A DNA stretch of 64,000 nt, taken from Dirofilaria immitis (taxonomy: Eukaryota > Nematoda > Chromadorea > Rhabditida > Onchocercidae). This document shows, piece after piece, positions 52,756-64,000 of the stretch. The stretch is from positions 310,001 to 374,000 of the forward strand of contig JAKNDB010000065.1 in assembly GCA_024305405.1 (NCBI GenBank), in the 5' to 3' direction. A program made the position numbers and the translations under genes. Numbering within the stretch: the first letter of the stretch is position 1; each line of letters opens with the position of its first letter. The notes beneath the pieces were generated by a model. That model made no database searches, was not told where the DNA came from, and saw only the letters and a list, made by a program, of their open reading frames with translations.

Positions 52756-53805
52756 ATGTTTCGATTATTAATAGCTATACAGATTTTACGATTCTGTCAA
52801 GCTAACTATATCAACGATGTTTATTGGAAACGAAGTATTATTGGATATCAACATGTAAATTCAAAATATTATCATTAATTGTTTATTTTAAATATTTTTA
52901 TTTCTTCAATTAAATGTTATTAATCATTTCTATTATTTCAGCTCATTTCTCATAATTCAAAAATATTAAGTATTTCAGATTCCAATAATTCTGAATATAT
53001 GCTATTTATTGCAAACAGAAGTAAGCAATAAAGGAGTAGTAGATGCGTTATTTCTGCACTCGCCAACATATCATCGTGTCGAAATGTCAGAAGAGACTGA
53101 TAATATTGAATCAATAGCTGATAAATCAAATATTACTGTTGCTAATAAGCCAAATTTGGTTTGATGCTTTTTCTTGTTTTATATTGTACTAGTTTTGTTT
53201 ATCGATTAATTAGTGAAATAATCTTTATCCATAATTATTATGAAATGAAAGATTCAGATGATATATCCTGCCGATTTTCAAGTATCATCAAATGAAAGAG
53301 CATCAGCATCTATTCCTATAACAATTACAATAACTTCATCAGGTGATACAATCATCAAATCATTTAAGCGTAAGTCTTAGAAATCTTTAAATTGAAATAT
53401 ATGATAATGATTAGATAATTTAAATATGCTATAAAATTTTCATCTATCAATATTTGAATACTGAATATTATCATGAATAAAATTATCATGAATAGAAATA
53501 CTGGATAATTCAAAAATTTCTACGAATACCTGAATATTATTAAAGTGTACAGATTCATTTGATTGATTTTCTAAAAGAGTAAATTGTACGAAATCATACG
53601 AAAAATTCTTTCAGATAAACACCAGAGCAATGAAATTTTCAAGCGTCGTGTCGCAAAAATGGCTATTGCACCAGTTAATGCACCAGAAGTTGAAAATCTT
53701 GCACCAGAAGTTGAAAATCCGTCACCTTCTACTGCTGGTTATGAAAGCAAAACTGAGGAGCAAGCGCCATCTGAATCAGGACAATATGGAAAAAGGAGAA
53801 AATAG
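52756..53805 (+). CDS. Small secreted protein of unknown family, 193 aa
   Basis: Four exons with consistent phases and no frame deficit: 52756-52854, 52979-53158, 53258-53369, 53615-53805 (stop TAG). The ATG lies 11 bases after an acceptor-like TTTACAG. A signal peptide (MFRLLIAIQILRFCQA) is followed by NYINDVYWKRS. The middle has YHRVEMSEETDN and a Ser/Thr/Ile-rich segment. The last exon is acidic and Pro-rich, with a short internal duplication (APEVEN twice), and ends ESGQYGKRRK. Dibasic sites occur at WKRS, FKRRV and YGKRRK. The Gly before the last one would allow C-terminal amidation if the protein is a pro-peptide. I do not recognise a family. AATAAA at 53885-53890. A model ending exon 2 at the in-frame stop is less likely, because the acceptor at 52979 keeps a long open frame. 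Confidence 0.75.
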
Positions 53806-55509
53806 CAATATCAACGATAACTATCTTCAAGCAATCCATCAATTATAATACATTACAACGATGATGAAATATTTCTTTAACAACAATAAAATGATAAAAA
53901 TGATAAATATTATATCAATCGCATATTCGAATTACTACAATATTATAAAATTTAATTTTTAATTATTTCAATTTATTAATTTAAAAATAAACTTTTTTTT
54001 GTATTAAAAGTTTTTATTTCATTTTTGATAATAAATTAATAAACATTTTAATCAATTAGATACTCTAGCAATCAATGATAGAATTTATTTGATTTATTTT
54101 TTTGATCGTATTTAGCCTTCTGCAATTGAAAAAATAAGATTCAATAAATATTATCATCTTATCATTTGCTGAATATTTATGCATATATCATTTATTGATA
54201 ATCTTTTTTTTAGCTGAATTAATTAAATGAGTAAAATAAAAATAATTTTGAAGTTCGGCTAATTTTCAATAATGAATTCCCTCCTTGAATTAACTAATTT
54301 CCAAAACAAATATTTCTCAAACTACTAAAATATCTTTTATAAGAGAATTTTTATTATTTTTTGCAAAATTTTAATACTAGAAACTAGCATCGTGAAGTCT
54401 TTTTAAAAATTTAATAAAGGAATTTAGCAAATAATATTTTAAATTTTGAATTCCTTAACAGTCTTGTCTTCCTGATTCATGAAGGTATCTGTAATCGGAT
54501 GGTTGTCTTCTTGATTCATGAAAGTATTTATAATCGGATGGTCTTCCTGATTTATGAAGATATTTGTAATCGAATGGTACTCCTCATTCATGAAGGTATT
54601 TATAATCGGATGGTCTTCCTTATTATATGAAAGTATCTGTAACCGGATGGTCTTCCTGATTATATGAAAGTATCTGTAATCGGTTGAAAAGATATTTGAA
54701 TTATCGTTTCAAAAATGACCACGAAAAAATACTAGAAAAGTGAGAAAGTAATTGTTGCAGTAGCAAACAAATAAACAAATTTTGCATTAAGTTATATAAA
54801 CAAGAGATTCAGAATTATCTGATCATTCTGATTAGGTTTCTCTAAGCTGATCATTATGATAAAATGTTTCTGATTTTTGCTCAATTAAAGAAGAAATATT
54901 TTAAATAAATTAGTAATCAATTAAATTTACTTTATAAAATTAATTTAAATAATTTGTAAATTATTATTAGAAATGGGCAGAAGATATGCTCATGATACGT
55001 TATTTTATTGTACAAGAATAATTGTGATGAAATGAGAAATGATGAAAATTCAGAAAATAAAAAAAAAAAAATCAATCGATTATTAACATTTCAAATTCTT
55101 GTAGATGAATTATTAAAATATATAAATAGTAGTCAAATAATGAATTATTTCCTTCTGATTCCTCGTTTTTCATTTTCTTTTCATTTCTATCATACGCATC
55201 GTCAATGAATATTTCAATAGAATTTTAACAAGTCGAACATTCTTTCTTTTTTTTTGATTCAAACATCTGATGATGTTACTTCTATTTTTGGTTAAGATTC
55301 TTGAAGATATTTTTGCCTAGAGAATTCTTCAATTTCCACTTCTCTTTAATCATTTATATTATTAGAAATGCTTTTTATTTGTAAATATTTCTATTTTAAA
55401 AAAAAAGTAATGGCAAATTTTGAAGTTTAAAAAGCCGAACAAATTGTTGAAATAAATTGTTAATGAAAAATAAGAAAGAGATGGAAAACATTGTTTAACA
55501 AAATATTTT
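53806..55509. other. Convergent intergenic region
   Basis: Holds the 3' ends of the small secreted gene (AATAAA 53885-53890) and of the minus-strand unknown gene. A minisatellite occurs at 54465-54685. No other coding exon was recognised. Confidence 0.55.
54465..54685. repeat. Tandem repeat, about 6 copies of a 36-39 bp unit
   Basis: The unit resembles TCTTCCTGATTCATGAAGG followed by TATCTGTAATCGGATGG, with variable linker length. Confidence 0.88.
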
Positions 55510-58500
55510 TCAAAACCAGTCTGAATCATCAACAAGCATATCAAAAATTTCATGTTTCGGTGAAGGTATCATTTGTATTCCATCGATGATCAAAATACTC
55601 TTTCCTTCATCTTGCATACGCATAAGTGCCATGTCTTCTAAATTTTGAAAAAATTTTAAGCAAAAAAAAATAAAGTGTTTTTTTTTGGAATTTCAATTAA
55701 CAGAAGTAATAATTATGATTGGCTATTGAGCCAAAAATACAGAAAGAATATAACCCCAATAGGCATATGTATATTTCAATTTTTGGCTTCGATCAAGTAT
55801 ACTTCTGTATGGACTTGGACCAACTAATGTACATCGACTGGCCGTACGATTGGGAATTGTTTCACCTTCTTGAGCTGAAATTTATTCATTAAGTGATATC
55901 AATAATTCTTGGAGTTAACAATGATTTCTATATTTCTAGAATCATAGAAGCATGATAATACTTGTATGATACTACTCACTCAAATAATATCCAACATGTA
56001 AACAGGTGAAATAAAAATCATCAGGATCAGATCTGCATGGATCTGGAAGATTTTCAGGTGTATTACCACATTCACTTTGATAAACCTGAATGAAATATAT
56101 TTCTTCATTATCAATGAATTTCATTTTAGAAATCAATTATCAGTGTTACACATTTGGAAAGATTCTAAAAATTTTTATTGACGAAGTTTAAAATAACACA
56201 AGTAATAGTTATCCTTACGAATATTATCAAATAATATCTTATTTCATGATTAAGCTGATATTTATCATTATGTCAATTCATCTACTTCATTTCAATTCAA
56301 TAATTACAACATATCTTATCTGTATTTATCAGGATTCTTACAATATCCGGTAAGTTTTAATAAATTTGTCAGGAGAATTGAAGATTATTAAGTGAATTAT
56401 AATATTCGTCTTAATGAGCTTGAAAATATTTCACTCGAAAGTTGATTTAGGAAAGTTGAAGGAAAATAACTTAACGGTACTAACACTTCCGGTTACTCGA
56501 TATTTGATTGTAGAATCATAAATACTCATAGCAATACTCAAATCAAATTCATCATGTGCTTTCTCTAGCAAAATATCTAAAAGTTTGAATCATGAATATT
56601 TATCAAATCAGATTCATCATATGCTTTCTCTAGCAAAATATCTAAAAGTTTGAATCATGAATATTTATCAAATCAGATTCATCATATGCTTTCTCTAGCA
56701 AAATATCAGGCATTATAAAATAGATCGTTTTATGATAATCTTTTTTTTATTTCAACAAATATAAACTTGTTTTGAAAGCATATTAGAATGATAGAAATTT
56801 TCACCTCATCTGAATGGTAGTCTTCGATATTTTTATTTAAATTTATGAAACACTTAAATGTTTCTTATCGTATTTTAAATCTATTCGTTTTAACATTTTG
56901 ATTTCAATCAATGTAAATTATCGTCAAATTTCAATATGTCATTTAACGAAGTTGTAATTCGTTTTTTTTTTTTTTTTTTTGGAAAATTTTACAATTATTT
57001 TCATCGTATGCTCCAAATAATGTAAGAAACAGATTTTTCTTATCAGATAGTATATCGAGGAAACGAGTTCTATCATGATTCAATGTCAGTCCCATGAAGG
57101 AACGAGAAGAATGAATGTAAGTTCGATTTCGTTGCCCATACATTCCAAGCATGAATCTATAAAGAAAAATTGATAATATGGGAACATTTAAAATTAAAAA
57201 GTTAAAAGTTATCTTCTTATCATATCACACAATTTCAAATCATATAATTAAACTTTTGATATGTTTGTTTTTTCTTTTTCTTTCTTATCATAATCTTCAA
57301 AACTATGAAATAGTGAGATAATTTAGATAACTAATCAGATATTGATAATCTAAAGCATAAAAGATATGAAAACGAACGATCCTTGACCAGCTGGAAAATA
57401 TCGTAAAGAACAAATGATAGTATTATCAGATTGAATTGATCCTAATGCTCGCATATTTGATAACCATAAATAACTTCCCAATTAAAAGGGTCAACATAAG
57501 GACTTTGACGAATGATAATTCTGAAAATGAAATAATTAAGAAGCAATCAAATATTCAGATGTTTCAAGATATTACCGTTCGTTTACGTGGATTACATTCG
57601 GAAAAGTACGCTACTGGTGTCGTCAAATTAAATGAGCGAAATAAATATGAAGCAATCAAATATTCAGATGTTTAAAAATATTACCGCTGTTTACGTGGAT
57701 CACATCCGGAAACGTACGCTACTGGCTTCGTCATATTAAATGAGCTATCCATTAGCATTTTATCACGGCCATTAATGAAATACAATCTAAACATCAATAC
57801 ATTATCCATTTATATTGACGTAAAATTCTCGATGACGATAGTTGCACAAATGAATGATAAGACAAAAGATAAATTATCTTTTGAATATTTTATAAATCAA
57901 ATTGATATAATAAAATATATTATTTGCTCTAGCTTGGCTTGTAGTTCTAGGACAAATTCTGCATCAGTTTATCCTCGATCCAACTTGGCCTCTTTTCTTT
58001 GTTCCAATTAAACAGCTTATATGATTATGATTATTTTGATAATTTATAATTAAAATTTAAGAAATAATTTGACGATTTATCCACCTTCCATTGAAAACAA
58101 GATTTGCTTTCCAACTACCATATAAAATGATAAATGAAAAACCATTTGGCATGATTGCGATATCTTCAGTGATAGAATCTTTCATCTTGCTGATAAAAAT
58201 AAAAACTATAAATTAATCAAAAAAAAATTAATTTTCATTAGCGCTAACCGATCAAATAAATTATTTCAATTCTACTGCCATATTATTATTACTATTATTG
58301 ATCGAGAAAATGAATTCGAATTTCATTTATTAGCATCTTATCATTAGAAGAATATAATTTATACCTATCATGATTTGTTATCAGTCTTATTAAAAACAAA
58401 AAACTTACCCATTTATTAATATCGTATCACTAGAAGAATGTAATTCATACTTATCATGATTTGTTATCAGTTTCATACCAAAAAAACTTATCCACTTACT

Positions 58501-60053
58501 AATGTTTTATCATTACAAAAATATAATTTATAGTTATCATGATTTGTTATCAGTTTTATATCAAAAACTTGCCTATAATCACTATTCAATGATGTAAATG
58601 GCTCTCGATCATAATCATATCCAAAGTGTAATCTTGCCTTGCTGAAATTACTTTTTTTTTCTTTATCGAAATGAAATAGATTTTAATAGATTTTCTGAAG
58701 TATTGCTTACTTTTTCGATAAATAAATATTTTGATGATTGGAAATAATTGAGGTATTTTAATATAAAGGTAAGATAAGTGATCTATTAATTTTGAATTTA
58801 TTTTTAGTAATAATTCGATGCTTATACTTGCAATAATTAATAAATAATAATTTTGTATCGTCTTTTTTTCTAATTATTATTAGATTGCTTATTTATTTAA
58901 ATATTTAACAAAATTTAACGAGCCATTTCAAAATTATTTATTTCTTAGAATTTAGCAAATTTTTTTCGTTTAGATTAAAGAATTGAAAAATAAGTTGAAT
59001 GTTCAAATTGTATTTAAAGAAGTTTGAATAAGAAGTAAACAAAAACCTATCAATCGTTTCATATATAACATATGGTGTCGCCAATTGATTCTTATACGAT
59101 GTGGAAAATATAAATCTCAAAAAAAAAAAAAAAAGAAAGGAAAAACTTGATAATATAAATTTACTTTATGGCTTTTAAATTTATTAAAAATTTTGAGAAT
59201 GCGCATCAAATTAGCCGATCACAAAATCATTATCTAAAGATCAAGTCAAGGAACGTCAGAAGTCTTCTAAGAAAAAAAATATGATCCAAAAGTCTTTATC
59301 GATCGAATTTAATGATTTGTTGTCGCGAAATGAATTTCTAAAAATAAATTAGCCGATCACGTAATCATTATATATAGATCAAGTCAAGGAACGTCAGATC
59401 ATTATTACATAAAGATCAAGTCAAGGAACGTCAGAAGTTTTCTAAAAAAATATGATCCAAAAATCTTTATCGATCGAATCATGTGTCGCGAAATGAATTT
59501 CTAAAAGTAAATTAGCCGATCACGTAATCATTATATTTATAGATCAAGTCAAGGAACGTCAGAAGTTTCTAAAATAATATAATCCGAAAATCAGAATTTC
59601 GGAATTTAGTCTATCATTGATGAACGTCAGAAGTTTCTAAAAATAGTATAATCCGAAAATCTCTATCAATCGGAATTTAGTAATTTATCGGAATTTAATA
59701 AATTAATAATTTAGAAATGAATTTCTATATTTAAGTAATGCATTTAATTTCGAACCTTTTGCATTTTTCTCGAAATATAATTTTGACAAAAATTATACTT
59801 CCACGTGTCGGATGAGTATGATAATTAGTTGTCGGATCTTCTAGTGGCTCCTTAAAAAAAAAAACTTAATTGCTTTTTTCTGCTTTTCATTTTAAAATTA
59901 TAATGAATAATTAGGAGATTTAATCTTTCAAATTTCAAGGAATTAAAATGTTGAATATTTTGACCCTCGATCTTTTTCCATCAGATGCAACTTTCCAAAG
60001 TTCATTTTTATCAATAGTAAACTAATAAGCCACCGGTTGATATCCATCATTCA
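55510..60053 (-). CDS. Unrecognised multi-exon protein, 5' end unresolved
   Basis: Exons (phases checked): 60053-59965, 59850-59799, 59115-59047, 58641-58573, 58189-58085, 57786-57685, 57520-57378, 57156-56993, 56576-56485, 56085-55980, 55874-55755, 55637-55510 (stop TGA). Segments include LHFGYDYDREPFTSLNSDY, NGRDKMLMDSSFNMTKPVAY, RQSPYVDPFNW, GQRNRTYIHSSRSFMGLTL, VYQSECGNTPENLPDPC and IFDMLVDDSDWF at the end. Several N-x-S/T sites and paired cysteines suggest an extracellular or lumenal protein. I cannot name a family and see no signal peptide because the start was not found. Another likely exon upstream (about 60215-60262, reading SIWTSESVSSVSTPW) does not join in phase. One base is missing in the G run opposite 57477-57479 and one at the donor near 59799. 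An in-frame TAG occurs in the 60053-59965 exon. The intron after 58573 begins with GC. Confidence 0.68.
56580..56708 (-). pseudogene. Two extra copies of an acceptor and exon start (65-bp unit)
   Basis: Directly upstream (minus strand) of the exon at 56576-56485, its first about 40 bases and acceptor region recur with a 65-bp period. Strings such as ATCATATGCTTTCTCTAGCA on the plus strand show this. Splicing to the next copy would read ILLEKAYDESDL and then reach a stop, so only the proximal acceptor is usable. Confidence 0.75.
57542..57643 (-). pseudogene. Partial copy of the 57786-57685 exon (donor side only), 109-bp offset
   Basis: The copy reads SFNLTTPVAYFSECNPRKRT against SFNMTKPVAYVSGCDPRKQR in the working exon and retains the GTAATA donor, but no acceptor precedes it. 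Its donor would be in a different phase. It sits inside the intron between 57685 and 57520. Confidence 0.78.
59205..59690. repeat. Imperfect repeat, 3-4 copies of a 120-170 bp unit
   Basis: ATTAGCCGATCAC, AGATCAAGTCAAGGAACGTC and TCTTTATCGATCGAAT recur with deletions in some copies. It lies in the intron between the exons at 59799 and 59115. Confidence 0.85.
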
Positions 60054-61349
60054 CTTCAAATTATAATGTGAAATAAAAAATTTTATGAATATTTTTTCAA
60101 ATGCAATTTTGCAATCTCGAATACTTACATTATTATTTTTAAGTTGTAGCATAAAAGAGACATAAGTAAACTTCTCAATTTCCAAGATATTTTAATTAAA
60201 ATAAACTCTTTACCAGGGTGTTGATACTGAAGAAACAGATTCAGAAGTCCATATGCTATCAATTATTTAGAAATTGCCCATCTCTTAAAATATATTTTTT
60301 GATGGAAAAATTTTGAAAGATATTAATAATTTTCTTGTTGGCAATTTTCAAGCTATAAGAAAGGTCAAAGTTTTTTGAATAAAGTTTATCTCTTGATTCA
60401 AGTAAAGTTCAATTTCACTTTAAGCAATTTTTGGGCATCCTTCTGGCCATCAATTTATCGTTTTAGATTCATCAAACTTCAACCATTGTTATTGCTTATA
60501 TTAATAATAATTTAAGTTCTATATGATCGAATAATCAAAATTCTGAAATTAGCTTATCGTAAATAGTTCTTTATTTGTTTTGTAATTGGATTGAAAAATT
60601 ACTGCTGATTGAAATTAGAATAATTTTGGAATCTCTAACTGCTTCATACGAAAGAACTGATAATTTCTTTTTAGATTTGCTAATAAGATAATTTGATGAT
60701 ATTATCATTAACTGGAAATGATATTGATATTAGCCCACCATATGAATTGATATATGATTGAAAAGTTGCAAAAGAATATAATGCCTGCTTCAGATTTATC
60801 CTATCGTTCATCATCTTATCAGCTATGATAATTATCGTTACTTTCATCATCCTATCAGCTATGATAATTATCGATTCAATGAATTACTATGCTTGAAATG
60901 TTTTTGTTGAATAATATTTGTTATCACAAATGAAATACTTTTTAATTGCAATAATGCAAATAAGTGAATTGTTTACAGAATAGGAAATGATGCCCATAAA
61001 AATTGGGCAATACAAGGTATAATTTGTGATATTATCACAAATGATAAACTGTTAGAATAAAATAGGACAAGTTGATAATGATGATAATAACAAACGAAAC
61101 TATTCATGGCCTAATGATGAAACATTTACAATAGTATGCATATAAAAGATTACTGAATAATGAATAAGCTTTTCAGAAGCTATAAAAGCGATAGAAGAAG
61201 TTTTGATGAAAATATCACTTATTGTATTACAGTAATTATTTCCTACATACTATATATTTGTTAGCTAAAATTAGTTATTAGAAGGATGATAAGAAGAAAC
61301 GAATATATATGGCAGTTTTATTATTGCTTCGATGATTCTAACATTATTT
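60054..61349. other. Region between the unknown gene and the cuticlin gene
   Basis: May contain the missing 5' exons of the unknown minus-strand gene. One exon-like stretch is at about 60215-60262, and a weaker Cys/Pro-containing one near 60420-60460. The cuticlin's polyadenylation-type signal is opposite 61317-61322. No other gene was seen. Confidence 0.5.
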
Positions 61350-63657
61350 TTATGCCTTCTGATTTGGACGAAATTTAAACGAAATGGTAATAATGACGGC
61401 AGCAATCAATGCAATGCTTAAACCCATAAACATTGAGAAGCCAAATGGTGACATGCAGATTCCATTTTGTACTGCAGCAAGTATTACAGGTTGTCCATTA
61501 TGTTGCAGAAGTGCACGGTGACGTAAATCAACTGGCAAAGCTTGATTCTAAAATTTCGTATGAATAAGTTGAAGATAAAAATAAGCTTGAAAAATCTATT
61601 ATCATTATGAATATATCGAAATGATCCGTATCTCATCATATAATTATCGATTGATTCTTCCATAAAATCTATGAAAAAAAAAAAAAAAGAAAAAACTGTA
61701 AAACATACATCATCGCTAATTTCAAGGGTGTTGATATCAGTTCGTACATCAATGATATTCTCCGGTTCTGCAGATCTTTTCTTGAGTAAACGAAGTTGCG
61801 CAGCTGCAGCAGGTTTTGCTGCGGCACCACCTGTTTTAACAGCTCCGAATCCTTGTGGTTCTGAACATTGTGGTCGAACACATTCGCTATTTGGTTCTTT
61901 AATGGTAATACTGATCTGGCATTGATAGAAAAGCTGTGATCGATCCGCATATTTGTATACGTGAGCTTCTTGGCCAGCCATTAAATCTAAGAATTTAAGT
62001 TCATTAATAAAATATAATTTTGAGTTATTTGCAACTAAATCATTTTATATGAAATTCAAAATGATAATTTCTGTTTGAATAAAAATACAATTATTGCTAA
62101 TCGTAGATTGTTCTGATTATTACTTAATGCTTTCTTCTCGATATATGCATCATTCACCTGTTGGATATTCCAAATTATTTAGCAAATATTTATCAAGAGC
62201 ACATCCATCAGCATTTAGAATTTCCACAGTATCACCGTTACCATCATCGACAAAGCAGGAATGGACAACCGCGCAGAAAGTATCAACGGTTTCAGAATCG
62301 CATGTCCATTTATGATAAACTGGCTGACCAATGATAGCAAATTGAACTGGTTGACCGGTTGGTCCACCATCCAAAATCTGAATATGATAAAATCTGATAC
62401 AAGAGAAGTTTATTTATGATAATAATTCTAGATGAACACTGATGTATATTGATAAATAATTTTATCAAATAATCTTCTACTTTATCTCTATCTCTATCTA
62501 TTATTATTTAATTGATATTACCAAGAAAATCTTAACATTTTTTTTCATCTCAAGATATTTGATTAGTAAATAGATTATTTAATGATTAAATTTTGATTAT
62601 AGGAGTAAATTCAAATTCAAAAAAAAAAGAAAAAGAAAGACATACTTCATAACGGCATACTGGCATCGGGACAATTTGAGTTTGAAAAGCAGTTGTGATT
62701 TCAGATACCTCAATCTGTGCACTAACTGTTTTATCAGCTTCCATGTAAAAGCATTGTACTCGATATGCACGATCAACTTTGGTAACAAATAATGGATGAA
62801 ACGAAATGACAACAGTTGTTGTTACAAAAATACCTTAAAAAAATTAGAATAATTTTGTACAAATAATTAACTTATTTTAAATATACGTACTGATTAATTT
62901 GATTATAGAACAGTAAGAATCAAAATAATATAGAATAGAATTAAATTATCATACCACGTGGATTCAGAGATCGTGTACGCGCAACATTGCATGAATCAAA
63001 TGGAAGTGAAATTCCGGCAACTTGACGTCCACCTTCATCATTACGGCAACCTTCTTGATCATAAAGACCTTTCACATAAACATGTCCTTCGAATGCATTA
63101 CGTGTATTAAAATTGATTGTTATTGAAGTTGGTCCACATTCAATTTCTGGCTCACCTAAAATGAATATTATACGTTAAATCATAACTGTACAAATAAATA
63201 TTTCAAAAGGAATAATCTTAATCCTTCATCTTTTAAAAAATTTTATTTAAAAAAAAAAAACAATAAATGAAAATATATGAATTATTAGAATAAATATGAT
63301 GTGAATTAATCTTTTTTTTAATATATCAAAATTTTATCAGAAAATTAATATCAATGATAATGATATATTGATATGATTGTAATACAAAAAAGAAATTGAT
63401 ATATGATTAAATAATTTTATCAAAGCTTTTTAAAAAATTTAAAATATATTTATAGAATATTTGCCTTTGATTTAAAGCTACGAAAAATATGACATAAAAA
63501 TTTGATCGAATGATATATTACAATATATATGTTTAAAATTGGTAAAGATATTTTTTTAACGTAAGAAAAAATTGATACCTTCGACACCATTGTCAACCGG
63601 AATCGAATAAGACAATGCAATAAGTGTAGTACAGAAAGCAATAAGACGAATCATCAT
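61350..63657 (-). CDS. cut-1: Cuticlin with zona pellucida (ZP) domain, CUT-1-like
   Basis: Structural protein of the cuticle or cuticlin layer, made as a membrane precursor and cross-linked after release. Six exons, all phases consistent: 63657-63579, 63155-62955, 62833-62646, 62377-62158, 61986-61709, 61547-61350; 387 residues. The signal peptide MMIRLIAFCTTLIALSYSIP is followed by the ZP start EPEIECGPTSITINFNTRNA, then GCRNDEGGRQVAGISLPFDS, KVDRAYRVQCFYMEADKTVS, PVCRYEILDGGP, and FVDDGNGDTVEILNADGCAL. An Ala-rich stretch leads to a furin-type site, KKRSA. The protein ends with a membrane helix (FMGLSIALIAAVIITI) and a short basic tail. The layout matches the CUT-1 family. The symbol is by family resemblance, since paralogues exist. 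No acceptor precedes the ATG closely, but a TATA-like box lies upstream. Confidence 0.95.
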
Positions 63658-64000
63658 TTCAGAAGATTTAGTAAATTCGATTTTTAGAAAAACTAAGATT
63701 GCTTCCTGTCTTCTTCCTCCACTTGATGGGGTTATTATTGCTGTTGTTGTTGTTTGTTGTTTGTTGTTTGTTGTTGTTGCTGCAGTCGGTGTTATAGACA
63801 CCTACACCTTGTTTTAATGAAAATAACTGCCTTTTATATAATTTTGAAAAACGGGGTTTCCTATATGTCTGTTTTTGCTTCTCCAGTGACATTTGACATT
63901 TTGATTTGTCCAGCCTTTCCACCCCTTCATGCCCTCTAACCTCCAGTATCATTTTCCTTCTCCATTTCTTTCCCGTTAATATCACCCCATGATGACCTCC
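63658..64000 (-). promoter_or_regulatory. Cuticlin upstream region with TATA-like box
   Basis: On the minus strand TATATAAAAG is read at 63840-63831, about 175 bases before the ATG. It is followed by a stretch rich in CAA repeats, probably 5' UTR. A consensus-quality TATA box fits a strongly expressed structural gene. The transcription start is inferred only. Beyond it to the window end nothing else was recognised. Confidence 0.5.

Noticed and set aside
57436..57675. 79-codon plus-strand open frame
   Set aside because: Lies opposite well-supported minus-strand exons with consistent phases; a shadow frame.
61671..62315. Plus-strand open frames opposite the cuticlin exons
   Set aside because: Mirror frames of the Ala-rich and ZP-coding exons of the minus-strand cuticlin.

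Overview
This is a eukaryotic, very AT-rich window in which genes are broken into short exons (about 50-250 bp) by introns with a T-rich ...TTTCAG 3' splice site. Several start codons lie only a few bases after a splice-acceptor-like motif, as in spliced-leader trans-splicing. A cuticlin, a SAXO-like protein and an EGF/DOMON protein point to a nematode. A clade III (spirurid or filarial) worm is my best guess, but that is inference.

Layout. 1-2518 (+): 3' part of a facilitative glucose transporter (SLC2/GLUT). 5237-7292 (+): dienoyl-CoA isomerase (ECH1). 8519-11767 (+): HSDL2-type dehydrogenase with a C-terminal SCP2 domain and an SKL peroxisomal signal. 12558-13416 (-): histone-fold subunit like POLE4. 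15240-19993 (+): mitochondrial succinate-semialdehyde dehydrogenase (ALDH5A1). 21578-33289 (-): a SAXO/MAP6-family microtubule-binding protein whose module-coding exon is repeated 17 times with an exact 304-bp period. 33290-40277: repeat-rich, no gene seen. 40278-46034 (-): a secreted protein joining an LPMO-like domain, two EGF modules and a DOMON domain. 46035-52755: repeats, no gene seen. 52756-53805 (+): small secreted protein of unknown family. 55510-60053 and possibly beyond (-): large unrecognised protein. 61350-63657 (-): cuticlin with ZP domain.

No single pathway unites the window. The left third is metabolic (sugar import, unsaturated fatty-acid beta-oxidation, a peroxisomal SDR-SCP2 enzyme, GABA-shunt aldehyde oxidation). 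The rest is cytoskeletal, extracellular or cuticular. The two most unusual items are the hugely expanded SAXO-like array and the LPMO-like/EGF/DOMON fusion, which puts a putative copper mono-oxygenase-like domain and a putative haem or sugar-binding domain on one polypeptide.

A recurring quality signal runs through the window. At least a dozen otherwise convincing exons need one base added (in one case two), usually in an A/T run, to keep frame. This looks like homopolymer under-calling rather than ten pseudogenes, since the cuticlin and the small secreted gene are clean. Exon models below are read by eye. Internal boundaries were checked by phase arithmetic for most genes but not by transcript data.
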